Below are positions 35,905-47,600 of a stretch of DNA of 64,000 nt, in pieces. The stretch is from positions 5,518,001-5,582,000 of the forward strand of contig JANFAH010000002.1 of NCBI GenBank assembly GCA_024663395.1, given 5' to 3'. The notes under the pieces are model-generated. The model searched no databases. It worked only from the letters and a program-made list of their open reading frames with translations, and was not told the origin of the DNA. This DNA comes from Pisolithus tinctorius. Its lineage: Eukaryota > Basidiomycota > Agaricomycetes > Boletales > Pisolithaceae. The translations under genes were made by a program, and so were the position numbers. The stretch's first letter is position 1. Every line of letters starts with the position of its first letter.

Positions 35905-35980
35905 GTTGGACGTGGAGAGATGCTGAGATTAGATGGGCTGACTAAGCCTAACTTCTTATCTACCGCCACGACTGAGTCCG
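35905..35980. promoter_or_regulatory. short divergent promoter between GRX4 and POP4
   Basis: Only 76 bp separate two start codons that face away from each other, so the two genes must share promoter DNA or overlap in their 5' UTRs. No defined factor site is evident. Confidence 0.6.
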
Positions 35981-37025
35981 ATGGCGGCCGACGTCGACCC
36001 GTACAGGCCAAAGGCATTGGGCCCTAATGCCCTCTACACGCCAACCTATGTCCAGTCGCACCTCACCGTATCCGACCCCGCTTCATTATACAATGCACGC
36101 ATCAAAGGGCGCCACGTTCCTCTCGCCAACCCTGCCAAAGACCGTCCTCCCAAGTCAACCTCCAAGAAATCGACGGGGAAGACGAGTGTGAGGAAAGCAC
36201 TTGTCAGAGATAGAACTCGCAAAGGCGGATGGCAGCTCGAGAAAGAGGCCGAGAGATTCGACCTGTTCGTGCCCCTTCACCGCCTTTGGATGGGGTACAT
36301 GTCAGAATTGCTGGGTCTCGCGTCCTCGTCGGAACATCCGAGCAGAATGCCCAACTCAGCCTCTATGCACCCCAAACTCGTCAAAGCAGATCTACATGGG
36401 TCCCTGTTGACAAGTACGTCCTCGAGAGTTTTTCTATTTCTTTTCGTTTCACGAACTCGTCGTATTCCCCACGCACGTCGCACCAATACACACCTACGCT
36501 CACTTGTCCGCTCAAGTCCGTCAAAGCCGTAACCCGTGTCTCGTCGGTCTATCTGGCATCGTTCTGTACGAAAGCGAAAACGCATTCCGGGTGATCACGA
36601 AAATAAACCAGGTGAAACGTACGTCTGACCCGACCTTTTCATTGAAATCATTATTTTACTTTGCCCGTCCATATTCAGTCATCCCGAAACAAAACACCAT
36701 CTTTGTCCTTGCGATTCCGCTCTATTCCACACTCGATGCGACCCAGATCCCATCTACATCCAGACCTGCCGACGCGCAGACGCAAGCTCAAGCATCGATG
36801 TCAACACCACAACCAACACTCCCACAACCACCGCTGCCAATGCACACTCCAGCACCGCATGACACATCCGCAACATCCCAAATTCCGCACCAGAACACAC
36901 CAGCGAGTCCGACCGTCCTCGATGTTCCCCATCTCGAGTTCGAGTTGTACGGTAACCAGTTCCGGTATCGGTCTGCAGAACGTGCTGGACGGAAGTTTAA
37001 AGCGAAGGAGACGATCGAGCTGTAG
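35981..37025 (+). CDS. POP4: RNase P/MRP protein subunit POP4 (Rpp29)
   Basis: Three exons (35981-36413, 36517-36618, 36679-37025) sum to 882 nt (293 aa). The UPF0086/Rpp29 fold is seen in PLHRLWMGYMSELLGL, MHPKLVKADLHGSLLT, NPCLVGLSGIVLYESENAF, VIPKQNTIFVLAIP and, at the C-terminus, EFELYGNQFRYRSAERAGRK. POP4 is a core subunit of the nuclear ribonucleoproteins that process the 5' ends of tRNA precursors (RNase P) and rRNA precursors (RNase MRP). The C-terminal beta barrel is split by about 65 residues of Pro/Gln/Thr-rich low complexity (TQAQA, QPTLPQPPLP), which is unusual. The basic linker before the domain is also typical. The gene is divergent from GRX4. Confidence 0.94.
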
Positions 37026-37071
37026 ACTTTGTGATGGGATGACGGCGGTTTGTCAGAGTAGGGAGAGCAGA

Positions 37072-37098
37072 CCCCCCCCCCCCCCCCCCCCCCCCCCC
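37072..37098 (+). repeat. homopolymer C27
   Basis: Twenty-seven consecutive C bases, about 47 bp after the POP4 stop. Confidence 0.95.
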
Positions 37099-37308
37099 AC
37101 AAGCGGTCAGGCCGGAACAAAGCTGTATCAATTTGCGCTTCAAATTCTCGTGCAACGTTAACTGCAGGGCTGTAAGCCAGACTAATCCTGGGTAGAACTA
37201 AGCCCGGTCTACGCCGTATATTGGGATGACCTCAGATATTTATCCGCCACAGATTTCTAAAGCCACGTTGAGTGAGAGAGACCGGCGAACTGCTCTAGCG
37301 AAGGACGA

Positions 37309-37313
<5 letters not shown>

Positions 37314-37341
<28 letters not shown>
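37314..37341 (+). repeat. homopolymer T28
   Basis: Twenty-eight consecutive T bases, between POP4 and the RNA-dependent RNA polymerase gene. The rest of 37026-37680 shows nothing coding. Confidence 0.95.
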
Positions 37342-37680
37342 CATTTCTCCTTTGTGCCACGAGGGGCTTCAATACATTGGCAACTGCCACGCACACGCAG
37401 AGGGCTTCCAAGGAGGTTTGGAGCTCAGGCGTGTTCCGGGGCGTTTCAATTGAGGCGAGGTTGGACAGCTTACCTCTGTAACAGTTTCATATCGAATATG
37501 CAGTTGTAAGGTTAATGGTGGCGGTCGCGTTTATGAAGCCCTATGCGTCCAATCTTGCTGTTATCACTCAACCGTATACGTTACTAAATCATGTAACCAA
37601 GGTCCCACTAATGGGTGTACTTTTTGGTTGGTTGGCTTCCCAAATGAGGCAGCCCTAAAGTCGCCTCAGTACTGACTGGA

Positions 37681-40600
37681 ATGGCAAGCAGTGCCTTCCA
37701 TCTCTCAAGTACCCTAATCGATCGATCTCATCTTCGACTCGACGCTATGGAGTTCGAGATCTGGAACGTACACACCCAAGCAACCGTGTACGACGTGACG
37801 AAAGCGATAGCAGATCAGGTTCTGCACAAGTGCCCTGGTCTGTTTGTCACCGATAGCGAACAACGCTTACCCAACTTCCAAGTGGTACTGAATGCAAACG
37901 ATTGCGGCGGGGTGAGAAACAATGGCAACGGCACATTTACTGTCACAAAGGCAACTGGCAAACGATTCAACCAATTAAACGTTCGGCGCGAAATCTCTGT
38001 TATCGTCAAGGAAAAGAAATTGAAATTTCGTCCCACCCGGGAACATGTCAGTATGGCCACAGAGATGACACTAGAAAAGGCTCCTTTCATCGATCCGGAT
38101 ATCGAACGGCAGCGCGAGGAGAAACTTGTCGCACTTCAGGATGGTTTTGTTGTTTGCAGGGTCCAAATCGGTTGGCGAGCTCGTGCTTTAACCTTTTGAC
38201 CCACTGGAGTCTAATTGCATACGATCCAGGCACTTTCTACTGTCCGGATAATACAGGACATCGCGCTTTCTCCATAGAATGGGAGAAGGACCTCATGCGG
38301 AGAAGCATGGCATGGCTTAACTTTGAGTACGATCATAAGCTGATGCGAATCGAGGTATTGCGTTCGTAATACACCTGACCCTCGAAATCATTCTTACATC
38401 CTCGTAGATAGGCGACTCCACGACGGAACCTACGCGCTATAGCGTTGTGGTGAATTTCGACAATATATATAAACTGGGGATGGGTTGCGACTTTGCCGAA
38501 AACTGTTAGTCTCCTTTCCTGTGTAAAACTGGTAACTGACCGTTATCATAATAGATATTTGCTTTGATTTGCTGAGACCTCCTGTGTTTCAGCAGGAGGA
38601 AATGCATCGCCCTCAAGACATAGGTTGTGACAAAAAGTTCCGTCAGCGTGTAGGTGAATTATCCGCAGGTCATGGCGCCGTTGCTCCTTATGCCCATCAT
38701 CTTCGTGTCGTTCTCTTTGACGACAGCGACGCTTACAAAGGCGATATACTCGATAGGTTTGCCAAGTCCTGTGTTGTGGCAGGCCTCCGCCCACCAAAAA
38801 AGGCTAGGATAGACGCCAGGAAACGAGAGTTTTTCACTTCTCAAAATCTCAACCGCGTGAGCAAGTGGTTAGGAGAACTTCGCACCAACTGGCGAGTTAC
38901 TTTCCAGATTGAGGCCTTGTTAAGGAACGGGTCTGCACACACACTTGAAGTGTTAGCACTCAGATCCGCAATCGATAACCTTATCCATGACTACGGCGAT
39001 CGTGCAGGGGAAATCATGCGCTACTTCGCAGAGGCTGCAGCCAATCGGCCTACGGTGCAACCGCTGCAGGAATGTTTCCAGACAGTTCTGCAGAGGAAGC
39101 TCCGTCGCCGACGATTCACTCCTCCACCTGGACACTTTTCCTGCCATCATGTTACATTCACGCCGACTCGACTTCTATTAGAAGGACCGGACGTCACCCA
39201 GTCCAACAGGGTCATACGCGATTTCGAAGGTTACGAGGATTACTTCCTTCGAGTCTCCTTCCGTGACGAAGACCGTCTGCATTACAGGTGGACTCGAGAC
39301 GTGGACAGTGAATCCTACTTGCAGGGACGGGTTGGAAAGGTGCTGAAGGAGGGATTTGACCTTGCAGGAAGACATTTCGATTTTTTGGGGTATTCCTCCT
39401 CTGCTCTCAGGAGTCACACGGTTTGGTTCGTAAGCCCCTTCCGTCACCCTGAGAAAGGATGGGTAACAGCCAGGAGCATACGTGCCAGCCTTGGAGATTT
39501 TAGAGAAGTCATTTATTCTCCGTCCAAGTATGGTGCGCGCATGGCGGTGAGTTACGGGCACAGAACTTGATGATGCCGCTAATGGCTGTCCAGCAAGCCT
39601 TCACTGCAACTGACCCTTCTGTCAGACTCCATAAGTTCCAGTGGAGTGAAATACCTGACATCGAAGAAAGGGGTATTGTGTTCACGGATGGTATCGGAAC
39701 GATATCTCAAGGACTGGCCCGTTGGGTATGGCAAACCTTGTGCGAAAATTGGTCTGACCACGGTGAAAATGCTGTCCAACCTACTGCTGTATGTCACGGT
39801 CGTGTCTATTCACCTCTTAGAGGCTCACTATTCTCCTCGGCCTTTCATCGATTATAGTACCAGATTCGTTTCCTCGGCTACAAAGGAATGGTGTCTGTCG
39901 ATCCCAACCTGGAAGGCATACATATGTGTCTTCGCCCATCGATGAAAAAATTTGATGTCCCGGGGAAGGACTACGCAGACATTGAGATTGCGTCTGCGTT
40001 TACGAGACCAAAGAGACCCAACCTGAACAGGTATTCCAGATTTTCCCAGTGCGCTTTGATGCTCACAGGCAGATAGACCACTGATAACGGTACTCGAGGA
40101 CCGCGGAGCCCCAAGACAGGCATTTTTGGACCTCCAAAACAACGCCGTGGCTGACGCGCGACGAGCTCATGAATCAGCGGCAATGTTCAGCGGATTGTTG
40201 GAAAAGCATAGGCTTTGCAAGGATTTCTGGCTCACAGACACTCTGAGGAGGCTGAACGCCTTAGGGCTTGAGTTAAATCCAAACCATATGCAACGACTGC
40301 TGGATACCCCTTTCCTTTCCCGGATCCGTTCGTCAGCCATTAACCATGTTCTGCGCGGCATCAAGTATCGCGCGCGTATTCCCATTCCAGAAAGCTATAT
40401 GCTTCCTGGCGTTGCAGATGAAGGGCCAGCGTATGTCAACCGGGGATACAAGAACGTATACTGCCTTCCCCAGGGAAAGATTTTCGGTAAGCTGACAAGT
40501 GTATCCCAACACCACTGTTAAGGTGTCGTAACCAGCGTGTATACAAAATCCCGGTGATGAGGAACCCACGTGGATCAAAGGGATGTGCCTTATATCCAGG

Positions 40601-42040
40601 AGTCCAGTCATACACCCTGGTGATGGTGAGCACTCCACTAATTGTATGGTATCTATATTTATGCGGTTCCACAGTGCAGCGCGTGTACGCCATCGGAAAA
40701 CCGCCCGAGGACCAGATGTGCGTGTTTGCTAAGCTCAAGAACGTTGTGGTTTTTGCTGCAAGAGGTGTGTACAACTTGAGCGCATTCCGCAGCCCTTCCT
40801 GCTTATCAAACATCTTACAGGGACCCAGTCGTTACCGAACTCACTAGGAGGCGGAGATCTGGATGGGTAAGTTTAAAAGAAGCATCTCGTTCACAAGCGA
40901 ACTGAATCACTGGGTAGAGACTTGTACGAAGTGATGCAATATGGACCACTTCTGGTTCCTGAACATCACAACCCGGCCGCATACCCCTCCACAAAACCAT
41001 ACAGGCTCGACCGACCAAGCACTATACATGATGTCTGCGACTTCATCGTCGAGTATATTAACTCCGATGTCGTGGTATGCATTTCTACCAAGCAGCCTGC
41101 TTGTCGCTCTGCTTATCTGAATCTCTAGGGCTTAGTATCCGACAAGCATATTGTGATAGCAGGCAAGTAATATTCCGGTAGTCTGGTGAAGTCTTCCTCC
41201 GTTAACACAACTATTAGATCAGTCAAAAGTAAGTTGGCTCAACCTTGTTTGAAGTAGCATTTAAAGGCCAGCAAGGATGGATCTTTGGATTCCGCTTGCC
41301 TCAAACTCGCGGAATTACATAGTCGGGCCGTCGACTACCCCAAGAATGGCAACAAAGTCGAACTTCATCACTTGCCGAGGTCACTGGTTGCTTTCAAGCC
41401 CGACTGGCACGAATCAGAACAGTCTGACCAATCTAACAATCGCAAAGTAGATTACTACGAATCTTCTAGGGCATTGGGGTACCTGTATCGCAACATCAAG
41501 CTCGAGGAATTGCCCAATTGCGCGCACCCCGGCACAGAGTCCGCTCTGAGCAAATCTATATCAAGTGCCCTTCAACGGCACGTGCAACGCCAACTGCGGG
41601 GCTATATGCCTCGGGAAGGCCAATTCCTGGATATAGACACAGTTTACGCCGGATATCGGGAAGAGCTCAGATATATATCCACGACGTACTCCCTTTCGAA
41701 GACTGCGCTGACCGAGGAAGAATTGGTAATTGGGGAGATACTGGCGAATTGCTCCAACGAACGATACAGGAGGGATCGGGTGTATGCAATGAAAGAAAGC
41801 TTGTCGTTTCTCCTTCGTATTACGAGGCAGGACCTTGTCGGGGAGCTGAACGGAGCCTCGGATGAAGATTTACGTGGGAAGCTAGCACGTGCATGGGACG
41901 CCTGGTCCTTTAGTCAAGATAATGAGGGTACCTCCATCGAATCTGGCAACTCGCTGTTCGGATTACGCAGCTTCGGTTTAGTTGCGCTTGGCCTTCTCCT
42001 GGAATGTTTGGCGAGACTCGGCAGCCTACCCCCTCTGTAG
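37681..42040 (+). CDS. cellular RNA-dependent RNA polymerase (QDE-1 family, RNA silencing)
   Basis: Fourteen exons sum to 3684 nt (1227 aa): 37681-38170, 38230-38354, 38408-38504, 38555-39546, 39594-39788, 39858-40030, 40077-40486, 40536-40625, 40675-40764, 40821-40866, 40918-41074, 41129-41162, 41218-41228 and 41267-42040. Family landmarks are RGIVFTDGIGTIS, YQIRFLGYKGMVSVDPN, VHPGDVQRV-like HPGD, LKNVVVFAARG, and the catalytic double-psi barrel motif GGGDLDGDLYEVMQYG with Asp900, Asp902 and Asp904 as metal ligands. Later come IADQSK and ELHSRAVDYPKNG. These enzymes make double-stranded RNA from aberrant transcripts and so feed Dicer in quelling. The catalytic motif is divided by the intron at 40867-40917. 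The intron at 41163-41217 has a GC donor and is followed by an 11-nt exon. A start at 37747 is a possible alternative. Confidence 0.95.
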
Positions 42041-44491
42041 CAATATTTCTGTCACTAGTTAATTGTATGTACCATTGATGTAAAGTGCACCCCCGCCTGT
42101 ACTTCCAGGATATGTCCCCTTTTTTTTAGCGTCGATAACTAGCGGATAGTTCACGACAAGTTTAGCAGCCTTAGAGGGCTTCGTGACTGCAAGGCCACTG
42201 AAACGGGACACATTTGCCAGGAAACTACGAGACACTCGAAACGATTGATGGTCCTGTGACGCCAACGCAACCCTAGCACCAGATAATCAAATACAGCGGA
42301 TATGTTGGGTTGGATGGTCATAAGAGTTATTCGCAAGGATCCTAGACCAAAAGGGGGCCGAGCGTTCATCTAATCCAGGGCTTCAAGCCGCCGGGATCAA
42401 TAATTAAGTTGAATTGCATTCTGCCCAGTTCAACCGTCGAAAACGAGATGTGTCGGCAAGCCGTTGTGGTACTGACGGAGGACATGTGGACAGCATTGGC
42501 GGGGCTACTCACGCAAAGTGCTGAAAACCCCCTCTAGGAGGAACTATACAAGGGCTTGTTTCCCGCAAATCCGTCCGCTTACGACGAACCCGTTACTCGA
42601 CGTAATGGAAACTACAGATAATGCTGGACATGTTCCGCAAACGAAAATCAAATATGGGTAAGGTGTGCAAGCATCTTATGACGACTGCGCGCCGAAAGTG
42701 GAGGGAAGGACAGGTTCGTGTATCGAGTCGACCAATGATGCTGCTGCTTACGGTATTTGCTGTGCATCTGCCGTCAGCGAGCACTTCATGTGTGGCTCCT
42801 TGCCGCCTGAGCGCAACCAAGATAGCATACGGATTCTATGTTGCTTGATTCCAGAATCTTGTACCGTAGTGCACGAGAGAAATACACCAGCTGCGATGGA
42901 TAACCTGAGAAAGAACTTACCAACTCTGTCATTGGTGTAAGGATGTCACCGTAATTTGACTGGAGGTTATCAACATTCCAAAGCACAAGTACTCATGCAC
43001 CAAGGACGAGATGCACAGTGGTGGAGTTCATGCATCATCCTACGATTATCCGGACCCACCGTTCAACTCCGATATAGGCCGAAGGGCTGGAAACGAAACC
43101 GGTCATCGAGAGGAATCAAAAAAGAATGGGGCGAAACTCACATCCACTAACTCCCAAAACTTCAGATACATCACGTAGAGACGTGGCTCTCTTGATACAT
43201 ATTTTTGTCCGATCACACAGATGTTCAGAACACCGGAGCACATTCGCAATGTGACCATGGGCCCTCACGGTCCGGAATTAAGGGGATAATTGTACTTGGT
43301 TTCAATCGGATCGTATATTGGGCAATGCAGTAACGACCGCAACGTATCATGTCGCTCATGCCTGGCTCGGAACCGTACTTCCAAGGTACTCTTGTCTTTG
43401 CTTGTCTCTGCAAGAATGAAGGGAAACTTGACGTGGGATCATTACAGCGGTGCTGATTGGCAATCAATTGCGGATCACAATATGAACGGGGACTCAACGT
43501 CGACGGATTGTCTCCCTCAGTTGAGAGCTTGAGTGACAGATCTCCGGTGGTGGTCGTGGTGAACAGTATTGTCGGATTCACAGAGACGCTTGGAACTTGA
43601 AATTTTCGTCCATTTCCAAAGTTGGAAACTCTTTTTGTTGTGGATGGGCCGCAGATCCCCTGTCTGGGTCTGACAAGAGTCCTTCGCCCTCGTCTGAAGC
43701 TTGGCGAATCAAGTGCAATGTTTTTTATTATTATTGCGAGGCGTGTGGCTGAAAACGTACGTATCTAAATTGATGCCTTACGAATGCAGGCAACCGTGAC
43801 GTGCGGCCCCTGGGGTCGTTTATTGTTTTCTACCAAATCCTGACCGTGGAAGCCGTTCTTATTGTCTTTTCACGACACGCTACACTCCATACGCCGCATG
43901 CATTTCGGACTAGATGCCACTCACCATGTCCACGATGCGTACCGTGCGTAGATAGTCTGATGCGAAACGAACCTTGTTTTTTAGCTGGGAGTGGAGAGTC
44001 CTACTGCTTTTCCGGTGTCCATACCCCGAGTGGTGGCCTTGGATGCGCTCCGCGCAGTAAGAACGAGCGAAATCGAAAGTTACGATGATATTTTTACCGT
44101 GGCAGGACCCAAGAGACAAAAGTGAGACACGGGCTGGTGGTAAGTCTAACATTCGTCATCGCTTTAATGACAAAGCCCGGATCTCCTTCTTGTCTAGCCG
44201 ATCGGTGTCCCTTGAGCTGTCTGCACTGATTAGAGTGGAAACGCCTAGTTCGGTCCAGCTCCATCATCATTGTCTCCGTCGTCGTAACTTTATCCTTAGA
44301 ACCAAGAGCCAAAGCAAACAGGGAGAAAATATATGGGCCGTTCCCGTTCGGCTACTGATGCCGGGACTGGGGGATATAAGGTCCCTGGGTTCCGCCCTGG
44401 TTCTCCTTCAAGTCCAATTCGCCTCTCGTCTGCGCAATTGCGACTTATTTACCGTCCCACTGGTTTCTCACTTGAAACATAAGTATTGATC
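42041..44491. other. 2.5 kb without a recognisable gene
   Basis: No domain, repeat or exon chain that I can support. The last part contains GGATATAAGG (about 44372-44381), roughly 110 bp before the pheromone start, which could serve as its TATA-like element. Confidence 0.45.
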
Positions 44492-44626
44492 ATGGACGCT
44501 TTCACCACCATCTCCGCTCTCTTCGCCCCTCCCAAGGCTGATGATGCCGTCGATGTCACTCCTTCTTACCCCGTAGACGAGGAGACTGGCGGGTCTGGCG
44601 GGACCGCCTACTGCGTCGTTGCCTAA
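44492..44626 (+). CDS. lipopeptide mating-pheromone precursor (CaaX)
   Basis: A 44-codon frame that starts MDAFTTISALFAPP and ends GTAYCVVA followed by TAA. It has all the marks of homobasidiomycete pheromone precursors: about 40-60 residues, an MD-F/T-type start, an acidic middle with an Asp-Glu-Glu (DEE) cleavage-like site, a Gly-rich mature peptide (GGSGG), and a C-terminal CaaX box (CVVA) for farnesylation, removal of the last three residues and carboxymethylation. The mature peptide would be about a dozen residues and signal through a STE3-type receptor. Such genes usually lie at the B (P/R) mating-type locus, but many species also carry extra copies elsewhere. I could not confirm a receptor in the window. 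It is too short for standard gene callers. Confidence 0.85.
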   Translation: MDAFTTISALFAPPKADDAVDVTPSYPVDEETGGSGGTAYCVVA

Positions 44627-47600
44627 TCGCTGACGCAGCCGTCTATCGGTGCTCGCGGATTGCTATGGTAAGTAGGTCTGATCGCATCATCTGGCTAAAA
44701 CAGCGAGTCTGATATCAAAGTCTCGCGTAGGGCTAACTGCATTATATCTATGCCAATCATTCACGTCCCCTGGGGTGATAACCACCCTGTTACACATATA
44801 ATTTATACACTATCAATGCACCCACACCCCACACACATCACCTCTCGCACGCTTATTCGTTCTTCGTGCATTTCTGGGCTAGTTTATCACTTTCGACGTT
44901 CATTCTTATTTCGTTTTCTTTTCCTTTTTGTTTCGTTGTCGTGCTTTTTCGTTCTGGTATTAGGTTTGAAATTTGACCGTCGTCGGTCGATCGGTAGGAC
45001 AGGAGAAGGACGGGACGTGTAGTTATTGCCATTGTATGTATGCAAACGGTCAAAGTATGTATGAATGTTTGAGAGCAGACGGAGATTGTGAGGTCGTCCT
45101 TGCATCTATCGTTGGCCTGTGGTGTAAAAGACAGCGCATCACAAGTGTTGGAGACCATGAGGTATGTACGTATGGCTGAATCCCGCCTTCAGCGAGCCTT
45201 ATTCTCAAGTATGTTGCAGTCAAGTCGTCTGCTGACCACGCTCGAAGGAGTGACCTTATTCAGACCATCGCACCACCTCGTTGAAGAAAGCGCACCCGTA
45301 CTTGCTTGCATATTTATCACTCAGGCCTGTCAACATGGTTCCCAGCTTATTCTCGGCGGCTCGACCACAAAAGTCGACGTCCTTACTTTTTCGGGGTCGA
45401 TATTGTCCAAGTTTCGAATTTCTTGCTGGGTAACACGAAGCTCGGGGTCGCCGAGGGGGGGCTAGTGTCATGAAGTGCAATGCATGGGATATATTCCAGA
45501 TGCACTACTGAGATCCCACTGCGAGAGTCAAGGTATTAGCAATCAAATAGATGATTCAGCGAAGCTTGAAATGCCATAGCCTTGCGAACAACAAGCTTAC
45601 ATGGTACCTCGAAAGACGGAAGAGGTGTTCCTCGCATAGTCGAGGTTCTGAGTCTAGTCGACCAAGTATAGTAATCTCTGTAACAGAGACCTGCGCACGG
45701 TGTCGAGCAGCCAGAATTCTAACCCGAATGTCGATGGGGTAACACGCTCGGGCTTCCACGGCAGAGTGTTCGTCAGGGACTCTTCAGGTTGATTGCAGAT
45801 AGTGATGAGGGCATTGGAACAAACTGTCCTGAGCTATAGGCTCCGTTGGAAGAAATGATCCCATTGATGAATAAGGCAGCCTGAAAAGTCGACTGACATG
45901 ACGTAGTGCAAGCACATCGATGGGAGACCTGTCGGCTTGTTCATCTGCATTTTGGGCGGACAGATTTTTGAGGATGCGAAAGAGAGATGCCTGGACCAAC
46001 GAGCCATAATGGAAGGACGCGGGACGTACAAGAACCGCTCTCACCGCAACGACAAATCAAAAATCGACCGGTGCATTACTGAGAGGAACGTTTCCAAATT
46101 CAGGCCCAAGTCATCCCCTTATTGTGCGTCCTGGCCTACATTGCTCATCACAACATCCTGAATCTGGATGCGAAAGGTAGCCTATCTGCTGGTCAGTATA
46201 ACTGAGTTATAAGCAGCTACCCGAAGGATAGATCAATCCCTTCAATAGACATTGAAAGACTGACGATAAACTCACCGAGTATAATCATCGCATTTTATCA
46301 TTGTCGTGTACTTAGCGCGTACCATAAAAGATGTCCGCGGCAAAGTGATCGACATCTTGTGGAAATCCTTCCAACTATTAGCAATGTCAAGGTACTCCGC
46401 AAAAGCATTCCCTGTTTCTTCTGGTTAAAAGCTACATTACTCGGAGGCTGGCTTTATGGACAAGACCGCTCGACCCACCTCACCTGTAGTAGCCTTTAAG
46501 TCAGTCGGGTTTTGGCTCGTGGCCATCTCAGGAGAATTTGTAATGTGGACTCAGTCGAGGCCCAATTCTACGGTTACAACTGGAATATCGCCAGGAGGAA
46601 ACTATGTCCGACCTTGAATCAAAGAAAAAGACTGGTATCATTACAACAATCGGTTAACGGGATATAAGGAGAGCGATGCCAGACACGTCTGGCTTGCCTC
46701 ATTACTGTGGGATATCAACAGCAGCTTTAGTATTACGTAGACGGTCCTTGCAGCAGACTGTTTGCCTGTGCTTGGTCAGCTGACATAATCAGTGCATTAT
46801 TTTCATAAAAGCTCGTCAACCTTTTTTTTCTCTCTTTCTTTTCCGAAACGGTTTGACCATCGACAATCTCTCTCTCGATTTCACTCGCGATGAATGTTCG
46901 TGGGGTTCGTTGAGCAGCCGCTAGCTAGTCTTCAGGGCTGCCTGCCTCATAGTCTAAGAAGTAAGCTTTTTTTCCTTCATCTTTGAACACGATGAAATTA
47001 TCCTTACAATTGGCGAGTGTCTGTATTGACACTGTGTGTCTTTACGTTGTCATAGTTACACTGATTCTTTCATTCGTTCGAGTGCAGACCAGTACAGCTG
47101 ACGGTTTCTACCCAGGATGACTGAAGTAGATGGTTGATGCAAGCGGGATTCGCTGGGGGTTCGTGGGTGGTGAGTCTCACTGTTTACAAGTTTCTGGGGT
47201 ATCGCCTTCAGGATGATCTTCGAATTCAAACTAGAGTATCTGAGGGTTGTAAAACCCGATGCTTTTACATTTCAATCTGTCAATCCACTGATCTATTTCT
47301 TCATGTCTCATTATGGGCAAAAGCTTACTGAAGGTTTTCCAGGCTTCGACCAAATCACTTTGTGGTGTATTAGCAGGGTTAGTCTTGTTTCCTCGTTAAC
47401 GTTTCAATGTGATGTCAATATGGATTTACCGCCTGATGCTTTTTCGTCATCGAGTTGCATCTGTTGATAACTTCTGGCTGTTTTACTTTCTTTCTGATCT
47501 CCTTTTCTTAACCAACTCGAACAACACGCTCATACTGTCATTAGGTGTCTCATGGAGCTTGCGACAGTAGTACAGCCAATAGCAGTGTAAGTCTGCTTCC

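Noticed and set aside
47213..47467. Plus-strand frame containing NPLIYFF, reminiscent of the NPxxY motif of rhodopsin-like receptors, near the pheromone gene
   Set aside because: Fungal STE3 receptors do not use this motif, the flanking sequence lacks transmembrane segments of the right spacing, and the match is short enough to be chance.
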